Below, piece after piece: positions 1-8,980 of a DNA stretch of 64,000 nt. Under the pieces are notes generated by a model, which worked only from the letters and a program-made list of their open reading frames with translations, searched no databases and was not told the origin of the DNA. Position numbers and translations under genes: made by a program. The stretch covers positions 62,001 to 126,000 of the forward strand of contig NZ_KB850072.1 in assembly GCF_000369525.1 (NCBI RefSeq). Reading direction: 5' to 3'. Position 1 is the stretch's first letter. Each line of letters opens with the position of its first letter. Source of the DNA: Acinetobacter higginsii (lineage in GTDB: Bacteria; Pseudomonadota; Gammaproteobacteria; Pseudomonadales; Moraxellaceae).

Positions 1-1
1 A

Positions 2-1126
2 ATTCAAAACACATTAAACCATCCACCGCTACAGCCGTATTCACCAAACCTGAATCCAACCACCCAAAACTCACTGACTCAACAGGTTGAAGTCGGAACT
101 CGAACCAAACGAGACCGACTGAATACGCAGCCACGAAAAACTAAAGCTCCAGTAGCAAAACGTCTCGCCAATACCAAGCAGATGAATTACCAGCAATGGC
201 TAGAGGTTAGAAAACAAGGTATTGGCAGTAGCGATGCAGCAACTGCCTGTGGACTTAATCCGTATATGTCGATGCTGGAATTATGGATGATCAAGACAGG
301 GCAGATGCAGCAAAACATTGAAGACGAAAGTGCAGGCTATGCACCTTTGTACTGGGGCAAGCAGCTTGAGCCTTTGGTGGCACAGTACTACAGCATGCAC
401 ACTAACCATAAAGTACGTCGAGTCAATGCAGTACTGCAACACCCTGATGAAGACAAACATTTTATGCTTGCCAATTTGGACTATGCCGTGGTTGGTAATG
501 GTGAAGTTCAAATATTAGAGTGTAAAACAGTAGGTGAGTACGGTTCAAAACTGTGGCGAGATGGCGTACCACTGTATGTACTGTGCCAAGTGCAACATCA
601 GTTAGCCGTGACAGGAAAACAGGCAGCACATATATGTGCTTTGATCTGTGGGCATGAAACTAAAATCTATAAAGTGACACGTAATGAAACCGTGATTCAG
701 CACATTATCAATGCCGAACGCCACTTTTGGCAATGTGTGGAAACAGGTATTCCACCCAGTGTAGATGCCTCTGATTCAGCAGCCAAAGCCTTGCAACAGC
801 TTTACCCAGAACAGATTCCATTAACAGTGGAAGACCTGACTCAAAATGAACAAGCCAATTACCTATTTAATCAGTTGCTTGAAGAGAGGTATAAGGTTGA
901 GCAGCATCAACAGTATTTTGATGAACTCAAACATCAATTACAAATGATGATGAAAGAGGCAGAACGAGCAGTGTTTACAGGGGGATCAGTGACATGGAAG
1001 AAATCACAAGACTCAATCAGCCTAGACAGTAAATCCTTACTGAAACAACATCCTGAATATCTCCAGCAGTTTCCACAGACCAAAGCAGGAACACGAAGAT
1101 TTCAGATTTATCCGAATGGTGGATAA
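2..1126 (+). CDS. YqaJ-type phage/ICE exonuclease, 5'-truncated by window edge
   Basis: Member of the YqaJ viral recombinase family, a PD-(D/E)XK nuclease fold related to lambda exonuclease, expected to resect DNA ends for single-strand-annealing recombination. Counting from the ATG at 182, the fold shows GIGSSDAA (13-20), the acidic residue in LANLDYA (D100) and the E-x-K pair in ILECKT (E113, K115). The reading frame is open from base 2, and the segment before the ATG is a basic linker ending RLANTK directly ahead of the WLEVR start of the domain. No good Shine-Dalgarno precedes 182. I therefore infer that the true start lies left of the window. A strong terminator follows at 1148. The gene precedes a gp3-like gene, a pairing seen in integrative elements. 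The family is secure; the full length is unknown. Confidence 0.8.
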   Translation: MQNTLNHPPLQPYSPNLNPTTQNSLTQQVEVGTRTKRDRLNTQPRKTKAPVAKRLANTKQMNYQQWLEVRKQGIGSSDAATACGLNPYMSMLELWMIKTGQMQQNIEDESAGYAPLYWGKQLEPLVAQYYSMHTNHKVRRVNAVLQHPDEDKHFMLANLDYAVVGNGEVQILECKTVGEYGSKLWRDGVPLYVLCQVQHQLAVTGKQAAHICALICGHETKIYKVTRNETVIQHIINAERHFWQCVETGIPPSVDASDSAAKALQQLYPEQIPLTVEDLTQNEQANYLFNQLLEERYKVEQHQQYFDELKHQLQMMMKEAERAVFTGGSVTWKKSQDSISLDSKSLLKQHPEYLQQFPQTKAGTRRFQIYPNGG

Positions 1127-1147
1127 CGAATACCTCCAACCAAACCG

Positions 1148-1180
1148 ATCCCATACCCTAATAGGTATGGGATTTTTTTT
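1148..1180 (+). terminator. Intrinsic terminator after the YqaJ gene
   Basis: A perfect 10-bp stem (1148-1157 with 1164-1173) with a 6-nt loop is followed by eight T residues. It separates the YqaJ gene from the next reading frame. Confidence 0.9.
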
Positions 1181-1210
1181 ATGTCTAATTTTTATTTAAA
1201 GGAAATGACC

Positions 1211-2107
1211 ATGATTAAAGGTTTAGCAATTACCCCACCTGTTTTGGGTCGTATCAGCATAGGCAAGATTGTAGAAAAGAATGGCAAACGTCTGCCTGAA
1301 AAAGATGACCAATTTACCATTACCAGCCAAATTCAAGGAAAAGACGGATGGATTAAGCATCCACTGGATGAACAACTACGAGCTAAAGCACAAAACCAAA
1401 AACTCAGAACCATACCTGTACGGATGATCTTCAATGATCCTGATCTCAACTTAAGAGCAGAGTACAGCCTATTTGACCGCCAAACTGGACGTTTAATTTG
1501 CTCAGGCAACGGTGAAAGCTGTCAGCGACTTGGACAACATGGGATTGAGCAACATCCATGTCCATCTCCAGATTTATGCCCATTGGCACAAGGTGGATTG
1601 TGCAAGCCCTACGGACGACTTTACGTCAATCTGGATGAATCGGATGAGTTTGGCACATTCATCTTTAGAACCACAGGCTTTAACAGTATCCGCACTTTGG
1701 CGGCACGGTTGCGTTATTACCATGCCGCATCGGGTGATTTGCTTTCGTGCCTGCCATTGCAACTCACTTTACGAGGCAAGAGCACCACGCAAAGCTATCG
1801 CACGCCGATCTACTACGTGGATTTAACCTTAAGGGATGGCATAAACCTGAAAGATGCAATTAGCTCAGCCAAACAGATAGATGAGCAAAGTAAGGCAGCA
1901 GGGTTTTATCAGGAAGCTTTAGATCATGTGGCACGGCAGGGCTATGGCAATGCCAGTTTTGAGGTGGGTGGTGAAGAGGGCTTGGATATTGTTGAGGAGT
2001 TTTATACGGATGAAACGAAGCCAGAGCAGCATCAACAATCTTATGATCTCACTCATGTTCAGGATATTCAGAAAGGGTTGCAGCAGTCGGTGCAGGCTTT
2101 GAATTGA
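1211..2107 (+). CDS. gp3-like protein (possible recombination directionality factor)
   Basis: A 298-residue protein. Such genes in integrative elements are often labelled 'hydrolase or metal-binding protein'. Its N-terminus (PPVLGRISIG, then KRLPEKDDQFTITS) resembles the start of phiC31 gp3, the recombination directionality factor of a large serine integrase; this is recalled by eye, not searched. A cluster of Cys and His residues (GESCQRLGQHGIEQHPCPSPDLCPLAQGGLC, written here only as a region near 100-130) could bind a metal ion. I place the start at ATG 1211 because AAAGGA lies seven bases upstream; the in-frame ATG at 1181 sits directly on the preceding terminator T-run. A terminator follows at 2124. 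The role is inferred; a DNA-metabolism role in an integrative element is the safest statement. Confidence 0.6.
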   Translation: MIKGLAITPPVLGRISIGKIVEKNGKRLPEKDDQFTITSQIQGKDGWIKHPLDEQLRAKAQNQKLRTIPVRMIFNDPDLNLRAEYSLFDRQTGRLICSGNGESCQRLGQHGIEQHPCPSPDLCPLAQGGLCKPYGRLYVNLDESDEFGTFIFRTTGFNSIRTLAARLRYYHAASGDLLSCLPLQLTLRGKSTTQSYRTPIYYVDLTLRDGINLKDAISSAKQIDEQSKAAGFYQEALDHVARQGYGNASFEVGGEEGLDIVEEFYTDETKPEQHQQSYDLTHVQDIQKGLQQSVQALN

Positions 2108-2123
2108 AATGAATTTAATTAGA

Positions 2124-2147
2124 AAAGAGTACTCGTACTCTTTTTTT
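2124..2147 (+). terminator. Intrinsic terminator
   Basis: An 8-bp stem (2124-2131 with 2136-2143) with a 4-nt loop is followed by a T-run. It closes the YqaJ/gp3-like unit before the metal-resistance genes. Confidence 0.85.
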
Positions 2148-2250
2148 GCAGATTTTGGTCTGTAGATAAGAAGATATTCACTTCTAGAATATCTGAGAGA
2201 TGGATTTACTTTAATAACGCTTTTTAGTATTTTGTTAGCAAATCAGAAGT

Positions 2251-2715
2251 ATGTCCATCGTCATGCGTTCAAGTAGGTTGTCTAAGCTTATACTCGCATT
2301 TATCCTGTTTTTGTTTACGATAACAATTACGGGAGTTCATGCGTGGGCACCTGTTTTACTTGAAAATATTGAACACCAACATGAATTAAGTATTGTTGTG
2401 GAAGATGATGCATCAAGTCATTGGTCTTTGCAGCACTCAGGTGATTCTTTTACAAGTATGACTGATCATGATGTAGAAACACACACTTGGAAGAATTTTG
2501 ATGAGCCAATCTACCATCACTCGGTGAAGCCTATTTCTTCTGATAGTGATCTAAGCATAGACCCTGTGTTTATTCTAAGTTTTATCACTGCTCTTATTTT
2601 TCTGTTCCTAAAGTTATCTGAACATCAGATTCGGGTATTTGACTTTAGAAAAAGAATATTTATTTTACGTAATTCTTATACCTATACAAAAGCTCTTATT
2701 GTTCTAAGAAATTGA
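2251..2715 (+). CDS. Small membrane protein ahead of czcC
   Basis: A 154-residue protein that I do not recognise by name. A hydrophobic N-terminal segment (residues about 13-31) looks like a signal anchor. An acidic and His-containing stretch follows (EHQHELSIVVEDDASSHW, later HDVETHTW and HHSVKP), then a second membrane segment (about 108-122) and a basic tail. The layout suggests a periplasmic metal-contacting loop between two membrane helices. It lies 48 bases before czcC in the same orientation and resembles in style the His-rich 111-residue protein at the far end of czcCBA. An alternative start is ATG 2263. An accessory metal-sensing or metal-buffering role is inference from context. Confidence 0.6.
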   Translation: MSIVMRSSRLSKLILAFILFLFTITITGVHAWAPVLLENIEHQHELSIVVEDDASSHWSLQHSGDSFTSMTDHDVETHTWKNFDEPIYHHSVKPISSDSDLSIDPVFILSFITALIFLFLKLSEHQIRVFDFRKRIFILRNSYTYTKALIVLRN

Positions 2716-2721
2716 TTTTTA

Positions 2722-2754
2722 TATACAAAAAATAATTATTCATTTTTTTGTATA
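2722..2754 (+). promoter_or_regulatory. Hairpin or operator dyad directly before czcC
   Basis: An 11-bp inverted repeat (2722-2732 with 2744-2754, arm TATACAAAAAA) has an 11-nt loop and ends about 10 bases before the czcC ATG. It could be an operator or an RNA hairpin close to the ribosome-binding site. No T-run follows it on the + strand, so it is not a normal terminator. Confidence 0.4.
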
Positions 2755-2763
2755 GGTAAAGTC

Positions 2764-3963
2764 ATGTCTAAAATTTATCAGCTATTCCTTAGCTGTGGTT
2801 TTGTAGTAACGGCAGCAAACGCATTTGCGGAAACGAATTATGCTGAACTACAAAAGCAGGTTATCGCAAGTGATGCTGTACTCAATAGCCTACAGCAGTC
2901 CGAGCAAGCTTATGAAATCAACCAAAAGTTTGCTGGCAGATTAAATAATCCTACTTTCAATGTGGAGTTGGATAATCTTGGTAATTCCAAATTGAAGGGT
3001 TTGGATGGCTCAACAACCTTGTTAGGGTTGTCACAAGAGATTCCTCTTAGTAATAAACTCTCCTTGAGAAAGCAAATTGCGAGTTTTCAAGGTGATCGTA
3101 ATCAGTTCGAAATAGCAAAGCGTCAGGCTGAACTCAAAGCAGATTTAAGAATCTGTATGGCGAACTGGTATGTGGCAACTCAACGTGCTGAAGTTTATTC
3201 AACAGAAAGCAAGTTTAATGCAAGACAAGCCAATGTTCTTTCGGAAAGGCTCAAGTTTGGGCGAGTCATTCCTTCGGATGCTCAGCTCAGTGCAGCACTT
3301 TCATCTGAATCAAAACTACGTTATCAAAATGAAGTGAAAAAGGGGCAGTTTCAGAAGAATCTGTGCTCTAAGTTCACATCGAATCTACCAAGTAACGCTT
3401 TAGAAGTTCCTCTAAGTTTTAATTTCACAGACAAAATTAGTTTGGCTGAGCAAGAAGCGTTTCTGAGTTCAAAATTGAAAAAGACACAATTTGAACTCGC
3501 TCGTAAAGAAGCAATACCTGATATCACTTTGGGTGTTGGGGTCAAAAACTATCAAGAAACCAATGACAAGGTATTCCAAGTTTCAACCTCAATACCACTC
3601 AATATCTTCAACCGAAATAAAGGCAATATTGCGATTGCCCAAGCGGAACAGATGAAAGCTGAAACGCAGTCTGTATGGGTTAGCCGTAATTCTAAAATTG
3701 AACTGGAAAACAAGTCCATTGAGGTTTCTAACTTAATCGATGTGATCCACCAATATGATCAAACCGTTTTGCCCGCAACCAATGAAAGTCTTCGCATTGC
3801 AGAGATGGGATACCAAGCAGGGAAAAACTCGTTACTTGAGTTCAATAGCATTAAGCAAATTTGGTTAGACAAACATCTTGCTCGATTCGATTTGTGGTTG
3901 GCTTTGCAGACAGAAATTGCAGAAGTCGAGCGCAACTACATTACTCATTTAGATCAAGAATAA
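2764..3963 (+). CDS. czcC: CzcC-like outer-membrane efflux protein (TolC family)
   Basis: Outer-membrane channel of a CzcCBA heavy-metal RND pump, which passes divalent cations out of the cell. The 399-residue protein has a signal peptide ending near AFA-ET (about residue 22), then two long helical repeats typical of the OEP/TolC fold. The second repeat contains the usual IPDITLGVGVK strand region and a SIPLNIFNRNKG turn, which is characteristic of Czc/Cus-type channels. It is 10 bases upstream of the adaptor gene and in the same operon. A broad Co/Zn/Cd role follows from the adjacent CzcA; the exact ion cannot be read from this subunit. Confidence 0.88.
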   Translation: MSKIYQLFLSCGFVVTAANAFAETNYAELQKQVIASDAVLNSLQQSEQAYEINQKFAGRLNNPTFNVELDNLGNSKLKGLDGSTTLLGLSQEIPLSNKLSLRKQIASFQGDRNQFEIAKRQAELKADLRICMANWYVATQRAEVYSTESKFNARQANVLSERLKFGRVIPSDAQLSAALSSESKLRYQNEVKKGQFQKNLCSKFTSNLPSNALEVPLSFNFTDKISLAEQEAFLSSKLKKTQFELARKEAIPDITLGVGVKNYQETNDKVFQVSTSIPLNIFNRNKGNIAIAQAEQMKAETQSVWVSRNSKIELENKSIEVSNLIDVIHQYDQTVLPATNESLRIAEMGYQAGKNSLLEFNSIKQIWLDKHLARFDLWLALQTEIAEVERNYITHLDQE

Positions 3964-3973
3964 GGGCAAGAAT

Positions 3974-5452
3974 ATGAATAAACCAACCAATACTTTAATG
4001 GCTACGGGCATTATTGCCTTGCTTGTCGTGTTATGTGCTGTGGCATGGTACAAGACAGGTCAAAAGACTCAGTCTTCTTCAGCACATGGGGAAGCAACAG
4101 AAGTAAAAGTTGCAGTAGCAGGTGACGAGAAAGGACCTCATGGTGGACGTTTATATCGTGATGGCGATTTCTCAGCGGAAGTGAAAATCTTTGAGCAGGG
4201 CGTAGAACCACATCTCCGTGTTTATGGGTATTTCAAAGATAAACCGCTTAAACCTGAAGCATTAACGGCAAATGTCTACATCAAACGTTTGGATGCAGAG
4301 CAAAATATTCAATTTAAACCAGAGAGTGATTACTTGATCGGTAATGAAATTGTCTATGAACCACATTCATTTTTAATGATTGTCAACGTTGATTATCAAG
4401 GTAAAAAACATACGTGGAAATGGGACACCAAAGAAGGTCGTGTCACCATGTTGGACAGTAGTATCAAGAGCAGTGGTTTAGAGCTCCTAAAAGTTGAATC
4501 CATGATGTTTGAAAATGCTTTAGAGTTAAAGGGAGAATTGAAGTTCCCTGATAATTTTGAAAGTTTTATCACACCGAAAGCAAGTGGAACACTCATCAAA
4601 ACATATCGCACGATTGGCGATAAAGTAAGTCAAGGTGATTTATTAGCTACAGTACAAAGCCAAGACTTGATCCGCTTAAATGCTGAGCGTTCTATTGCAG
4701 TAGATAATTTGCAATTTGCACGTAAAAAGATGGAGCAAGAGCGAACGTTATTTCAAAAACGAGTATCGCCTGAAATTGACTACATTAATGCAAAGCGTGA
4801 ATTTGATAATGCTCAGATTCGTGCCAATGAACTGAACAATTTAATCAGCTCTTATGGTGGTTCAGGCAACGGTACAATTGAAGTTCGGGCTGCGATGTCT
4901 GGCACAGTCTTACAAGTGCTAGGGGCAGTTGGATCAAATGTCACACCAGCTTCGCCAATATTTAAAATTGCCAATACATCTCAGTTACTTGCAGTAGTCA
5001 ATGTTCCTGCGGATAAGCTGAATACAATTAACCCGAATGCTAAGGTGACTGTAAAACCTCAAATTCAATCAGGCACAGAAGAAGCATTGGGGACGATCAA
5101 ATACATCAGTGATATCATTGATCCAAAAACACGTACTGCTCAAGTCTTTGTTGAAATTGCCAACCAATTTAAATGGCGTTCAGGTCAATTGATCACCGCA
5201 CATATTTTTGAAAATCAAAGCTTGAAGCCTATGGTGGTTCGTGAAGATGCTTTACAAAACTTCCGTGATTGGGATGTGGTGTTCATTCGTGTAGGCAATG
5301 ATTTTGAAGCACGTCCATTAGAGTTGGGTGAAAAATATAACGGGTTTGTTGAAGTTAAGTCAGGCTTAAAAGCAGGTCAGGTTTATGCGGCAGGCAATTC
5401 TTATTTATTAAAAGCAGAGCTAGGTAAATCTGGCGCTACTCATGATCATTAA
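3974..5452 (+). CDS. czcB: CzcB-like periplasmic adaptor (membrane fusion protein)
   Basis: Periplasmic adaptor linking the CzcA inner-membrane pump to CzcC. The 492-residue protein begins with a membrane anchor (about residues 8-26). A CzcB-type N-terminal beta domain follows (EKGPHGGRLYRDGDFSAEV), with a His that may contact metal. The lipoyl/barrel-sandwich segments (GTLIKTYRTIGDKVSQGDLLATVQS and AAMSGTVLQVLGAVGSNV, described here as regions) flank a coiled-coil hairpin rich in E, R and K. The C-terminus ends in HDH. It is 10 bases after czcC and 11 bases before czcA, so the three are co-translated. The adaptor assignment is strong; ion specificity is not shown here. Confidence 0.9.
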   Translation: MNKPTNTLMATGIIALLVVLCAVAWYKTGQKTQSSSAHGEATEVKVAVAGDEKGPHGGRLYRDGDFSAEVKIFEQGVEPHLRVYGYFKDKPLKPEALTANVYIKRLDAEQNIQFKPESDYLIGNEIVYEPHSFLMIVNVDYQGKKHTWKWDTKEGRVTMLDSSIKSSGLELLKVESMMFENALELKGELKFPDNFESFITPKASGTLIKTYRTIGDKVSQGDLLATVQSQDLIRLNAERSIAVDNLQFARKKMEQERTLFQKRVSPEIDYINAKREFDNAQIRANELNNLISSYGGSGNGTIEVRAAMSGTVLQVLGAVGSNVTPASPIFKIANTSQLLAVVNVPADKLNTINPNAKVTVKPQIQSGTEEALGTIKYISDIIDPKTRTAQVFVEIANQFKWRSGQLITAHIFENQSLKPMVVREDALQNFRDWDVVFIRVGNDFEARPLELGEKYNGFVEVKSGLKAGQVYAAGNSYLLKAELGKSGATHDH

Positions 5453-5463
5453 GGGGTAGTACT

Positions 5464-8400
5464 ATGTTTGACCAAATTGTTAAGCTTTCGATTAAGAATC
5501 GTTGGCTTGTACTGATCGTCTTCCTATTCGTAGCTGCATTGGGTGTTTATAACTATTTTAAACTACCTATTGATGCTGTTCCTGATATCACAAATGTACA
5601 AGTCCAAATCAACAGTGAAGCACAAGGCTTGTCTCCTATGGAGATGGAGTCACAAGTCACTTACCCGATTGAAACAGCTTTGGCAGGTATCCCTAATCTT
5701 GAATATACACGTTCTGTGTCGAGATACGGTTTATCTCAGGTCACGGCGATATTCAAGGAGGGGACGGACATCTATTTTGCCCGTCAAATTGTCAATGAAA
5801 AATTGCAAGGCGTGACACCAACACTACCAAGCGGCATATCGACTTCAATGGGACCTGTTTCTACAGGGCTTGGCGAGATCTTCATGTATACAGTTGAGAA
5901 TGCCAAGAATAGTCTAAACCCACTTTCACCCACTGAATTAAGAACCTTGCAAGATTGGGTCATTAAACCTCAGCTTCGAAATGTAGAGGGTGTGAATGAA
6001 ATCAATACTATTGGTGGCTATCTAAAACAATTTGTTGTTCAACCTGATTATGCTTATTTGCGTAGTATAGGGCTGGATCAGAAAGCTATTTTAGAGGCGA
6101 TCTCTAAGAACAGCATGAACAAAGGTTCAGGGTACATTGAGAAAAATGGTGAGCAGTATTTAATCCGTTCTGATTCTCAAATTAACTCGATTGAACAAAT
6201 CCAAAATATTCCGATCACGACGAGCAATGGTTATATCCTCAGATTGAAAGACGTTGCAAAAATATCGATTGGTCATGAATTACGGACAGGTGCTGCGACC
6301 AAAGATGGGCAAGAAATTGTACTGGGTACAGCGTTCATGCTTATTGGCGAAAACTCTCGAAATGTTGCTCATGCTGTAGATCAAAAGCTACAACAGGTTC
6401 AAAAGTCGCTACCTGAAGGTGTTGAAGCGAAAGCAGTCTACAACCGAACAACTTTAGTTGATGCAACGATTCAGACAGTGAAGAAGAATTTACTTGAAGG
6501 TGCAATTCTGGTCATTGTGGTACTTTTTCTTTTTCTTGGACATTTCCGAGCAGCCTTGATTACGGCGATGGTGATTCCATTATCCATGTTGATGACAATT
6601 ACAGGCATGGTTAACCAAAAGATCAGTGCCAATTTAATGAGTTTAGGTGCACTCGATTTCGGAATTATTGTTGATGGTGCGGTGGTTATTGTCGAGGCAT
6701 CTCTCGCTAAATTAGCCATGAAGCAAAAAGAGTTAGGACGTATTCTGACTCAAAAAGAACGTTTTACGACTGTGTTTGAAGCAACAAAGGAATCTCGAAA
6801 AGCGATTCTTTATGGTCAATTGATCATTATTTTGGTTTATCTGCCTGTGATGACTTTGACTGGTGTTGAAGGCAAGATGTTTACACCAATGGCTGCAACG
6901 GTAGTTATGGCTTTAGTTGGTGCAATGATTCTGTCAATTACGTTTGTCCCTGCAATGGTGGCATTAGTTACTACAGGTGAAATTAAAGAAGAAGAGTCAA
7001 AGATTGTTCATTTTATTAAGAAATTGTATAGCCCAATTTTAGATTGGTCTTTAAATCACAGATATTTACTGATCGCCTTTGTCTCAATATTCTTTATATT
7101 CAGTGCAAGTCTTTCAACTCGTTTAGGTTCAGAATTTATACCTTCTTTAGATGAGGGGGATGTGGCATTACATGCTTTGCGTATCCCAGGTACTTCATTA
7201 ACTCAAGCCGTTGAAATGCAATACACGCTTGAAAAAGAAATTGTGAAAATTTCTGAAGTTCAGACCATGTTTGCCAAAGTTGGAACAGCAGAAATCGCCA
7301 CTGACCCAGTTCCACCCAATGTGGCTGATAACTTTGTCATGTTGAAGCCACGTAGCGAGTGGCCAAATCCAAAGAAACCAAAAGCGGAAGTCGTTGCAGA
7401 TATTGAACGAGTAGCTAAAGGTGTTTATGGAAATAATTACGAGTTCACTCAGCCGATTCAAATGCGCTTTAACGAACTTATTTCAGGTGTCCGTACCGAT
7501 GTTGCTGTGAAAATATATGGTGATGATCTAGGTCAACTACTTGAATCAGCAAACGCTGCCGCTAAAATTTTAGAGGGAGTGAATGGTACTGCTGACTTGA
7601 AAGTTGAACAGATGACGGGTTTACCCATGGTATCTGTCGAGCTGAAAAAAGACATGATTGCCAACTATGGGCTTGATGCTGAGGATGTACAGCAACAGGT
7701 TTCTAGCCTCATCACTGGTGAGACAGCAGGTAAGGTATTTGAAGGTGATCGAAAGTTCGATATTGTTGTTCGAATGGATCAAAACTCTGTCACAGACTTA
7801 GAAAAACTCTATCAAGTTCCTGTGAATCTGCCTGATGGTTCAAGTGTACTTTTATCAGAATTGATCGAGTTAAAAAATGTTCAAGGACCAAACCAAATTT
7901 CTCGTGAGAATGGTAAGCGTCGTATCGTCATCACAGCAAATGTCCGTGGTACAGATATTGGTAGTTACATTGCAGAAGCACAATCTAAGCTGAATGCAGA
8001 TTTTAAATTACCAGAAGGCTACTGGCTGACTTGGGGGGGTACATTTGAACAAATGGAGTCTGCATCGAATCGACTCATGGTTGTTGTTCCAATTGCTTTA
8101 ATTCTGATCTTTGCCATGATCTACATGGCTTTAGGTAATGTTAGAAACAGTGTCTTGGTATTCACAGGCGTACCATTTGCATTAACAGGTGGTGTGATCG
8201 CTTTAGCTTTACGGGATATTCCATTCTCAATTTCTGCTGCCGTCGGCTTTATCGCATTGTCAGGTGTGGCTGTGCTGAATGGCTTAGTTCTTGTTTCTGC
8301 CATTCAAAGGCTTCGAGTGCAAGGGGAAAGTGTCATTGATGCGGTGAGACATGGTGCAATGGAACGACTTCGCCCTGTGTTGATTACAGCCTTAGTGGCT

Positions 8401-8592
8401 TCTCTAGGCTTTATCCCAATGGCTTTAAACGTAGGTATTGGTTCTGAAGTTCAACGTCCAATTGCAACTGTCGTTATTGGTGGGATTATTTCATCAACCT
8501 TACTGACTTTGATTATTTTGCCGACCTTATATGTGTGGTTTAACCAAGGTTGGTCAAGAAAATCAAACGATGCTACTGAACAGGTTGTTTAG
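5464..8592 (+). CDS. czcA: CzcA-like heavy-metal RND efflux pump
   Basis: Inner-membrane proton-driven pump of the heavy-metal efflux RND family, exporting divalent cations from periplasm or cytoplasm through CzcBC. It is 1042 residues, the usual length. It begins with the conserved first helix and the PDITNVQVQINSEA segment. Transmembrane helix 4 carries DFGIIVDGA (398-406), the pattern that defines the Co/Zn/Cd subgroup (HME1) rather than the Cu/Ag subgroup. The periplasmic EFIPSLDEGD and the ALSGVAVLNGLVL helix are also family hallmarks. It is third in the operon and is followed 11 bases later by a His-rich small gene. No CzcRS-type regulator is visible in the window. Confidence 0.93.
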   Translation: MFDQIVKLSIKNRWLVLIVFLFVAALGVYNYFKLPIDAVPDITNVQVQINSEAQGLSPMEMESQVTYPIETALAGIPNLEYTRSVSRYGLSQVTAIFKEGTDIYFARQIVNEKLQGVTPTLPSGISTSMGPVSTGLGEIFMYTVENAKNSLNPLSPTELRTLQDWVIKPQLRNVEGVNEINTIGGYLKQFVVQPDYAYLRSIGLDQKAILEAISKNSMNKGSGYIEKNGEQYLIRSDSQINSIEQIQNIPITTSNGYILRLKDVAKISIGHELRTGAATKDGQEIVLGTAFMLIGENSRNVAHAVDQKLQQVQKSLPEGVEAKAVYNRTTLVDATIQTVKKNLLEGAILVIVVLFLFLGHFRAALITAMVIPLSMLMTITGMVNQKISANLMSLGALDFGIIVDGAVVIVEASLAKLAMKQKELGRILTQKERFTTVFEATKESRKAILYGQLIIILVYLPVMTLTGVEGKMFTPMAATVVMALVGAMILSITFVPAMVALVTTGEIKEEESKIVHFIKKLYSPILDWSLNHRYLLIAFVSIFFIFSASLSTRLGSEFIPSLDEGDVALHALRIPGTSLTQAVEMQYTLEKEIVKISEVQTMFAKVGTAEIATDPVPPNVADNFVMLKPRSEWPNPKKPKAEVVADIERVAKGVYGNNYEFTQPIQMRFNELISGVRTDVAVKIYGDDLGQLLESANAAAKILEGVNGTADLKVEQMTGLPMVSVELKKDMIANYGLDAEDVQQQVSSLITGETAGKVFEGDRKFDIVVRMDQNSVTDLEKLYQVPVNLPDGSSVLLSELIELKNVQGPNQISRENGKRRIVITANVRGTDIGSYIAEAQSKLNADFKLPEGYWLTWGGTFEQMESASNRLMVVVPIALILIFAMIYMALGNVRNSVLVFTGVPFALTGGVIALALRDIPFSISAAVGFIALSGVAVLNGLVLVSAIQRLRVQGESVIDAVRHGAMERLRPVLITALVASLGFIPMALNVGIGSEVQRPIATVVIGGIISSTLLTLIILPTLYVWFNQGWSRKSNDATEQVV

Positions 8593-8603
8593 GGGCATCT
8601 TTA

Positions 8604-8939
8604 ATGACAAATATATTGCGAGATAAACAAAGCAAATTTGTGATGATGTGGCTAGTCTGCATGATCAGTCTCGCTTTATGTTTGCACTTTAATGAGCATG
8701 TAACTGAAAATGAATTTCAGAGACACGTTTCAATTGACGCAATTCATTCTCATCATCATGAGGTCAGCCAACAACATTCACATGGTCATCAGGATAACTA
8801 CTATGAACATTTTGTTGGTTATGACGTACTTAAATCGATTGCTTTAGCTCATCTATTAAAGGGGATATCGATTCTAGATTGGTGTAAAGAATATGTTTTT
8901 TTGATGATAAGCCGTATTTTTAAACCGCCCAAAAAGTGA
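8604..8939 (+). CDS. His-rich small membrane protein after czcA
   Basis: A 111-residue protein with one N-terminal hydrophobic helix (about 12-27). A strongly His-rich stretch follows (HSHHHEVSQQHSHGHQ, about residues 48-63), then an amphipathic or membrane segment near 75-100 and a basic tail. I do not know a named family. Its position 11 bases after czcA, inside a metal operon, suggests that the His cluster binds Zn, Co or Ni in the periplasm. It echoes the shorter His clusters of the gene before czcC. The function is inferred. Confidence 0.65.
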   Translation: MTNILRDKQSKFVMMWLVCMISLALCLHFNEHVTENEFQRHVSIDAIHSHHHEVSQQHSHGHQDNYYEHFVGYDVLKSIALAHLLKGISILDWCKEYVFLMISRIFKPPKK

Positions 8940-8980
8940 ATGGATTTTCAATTCATTTTAAATTTTGGAGTTTGATATAC

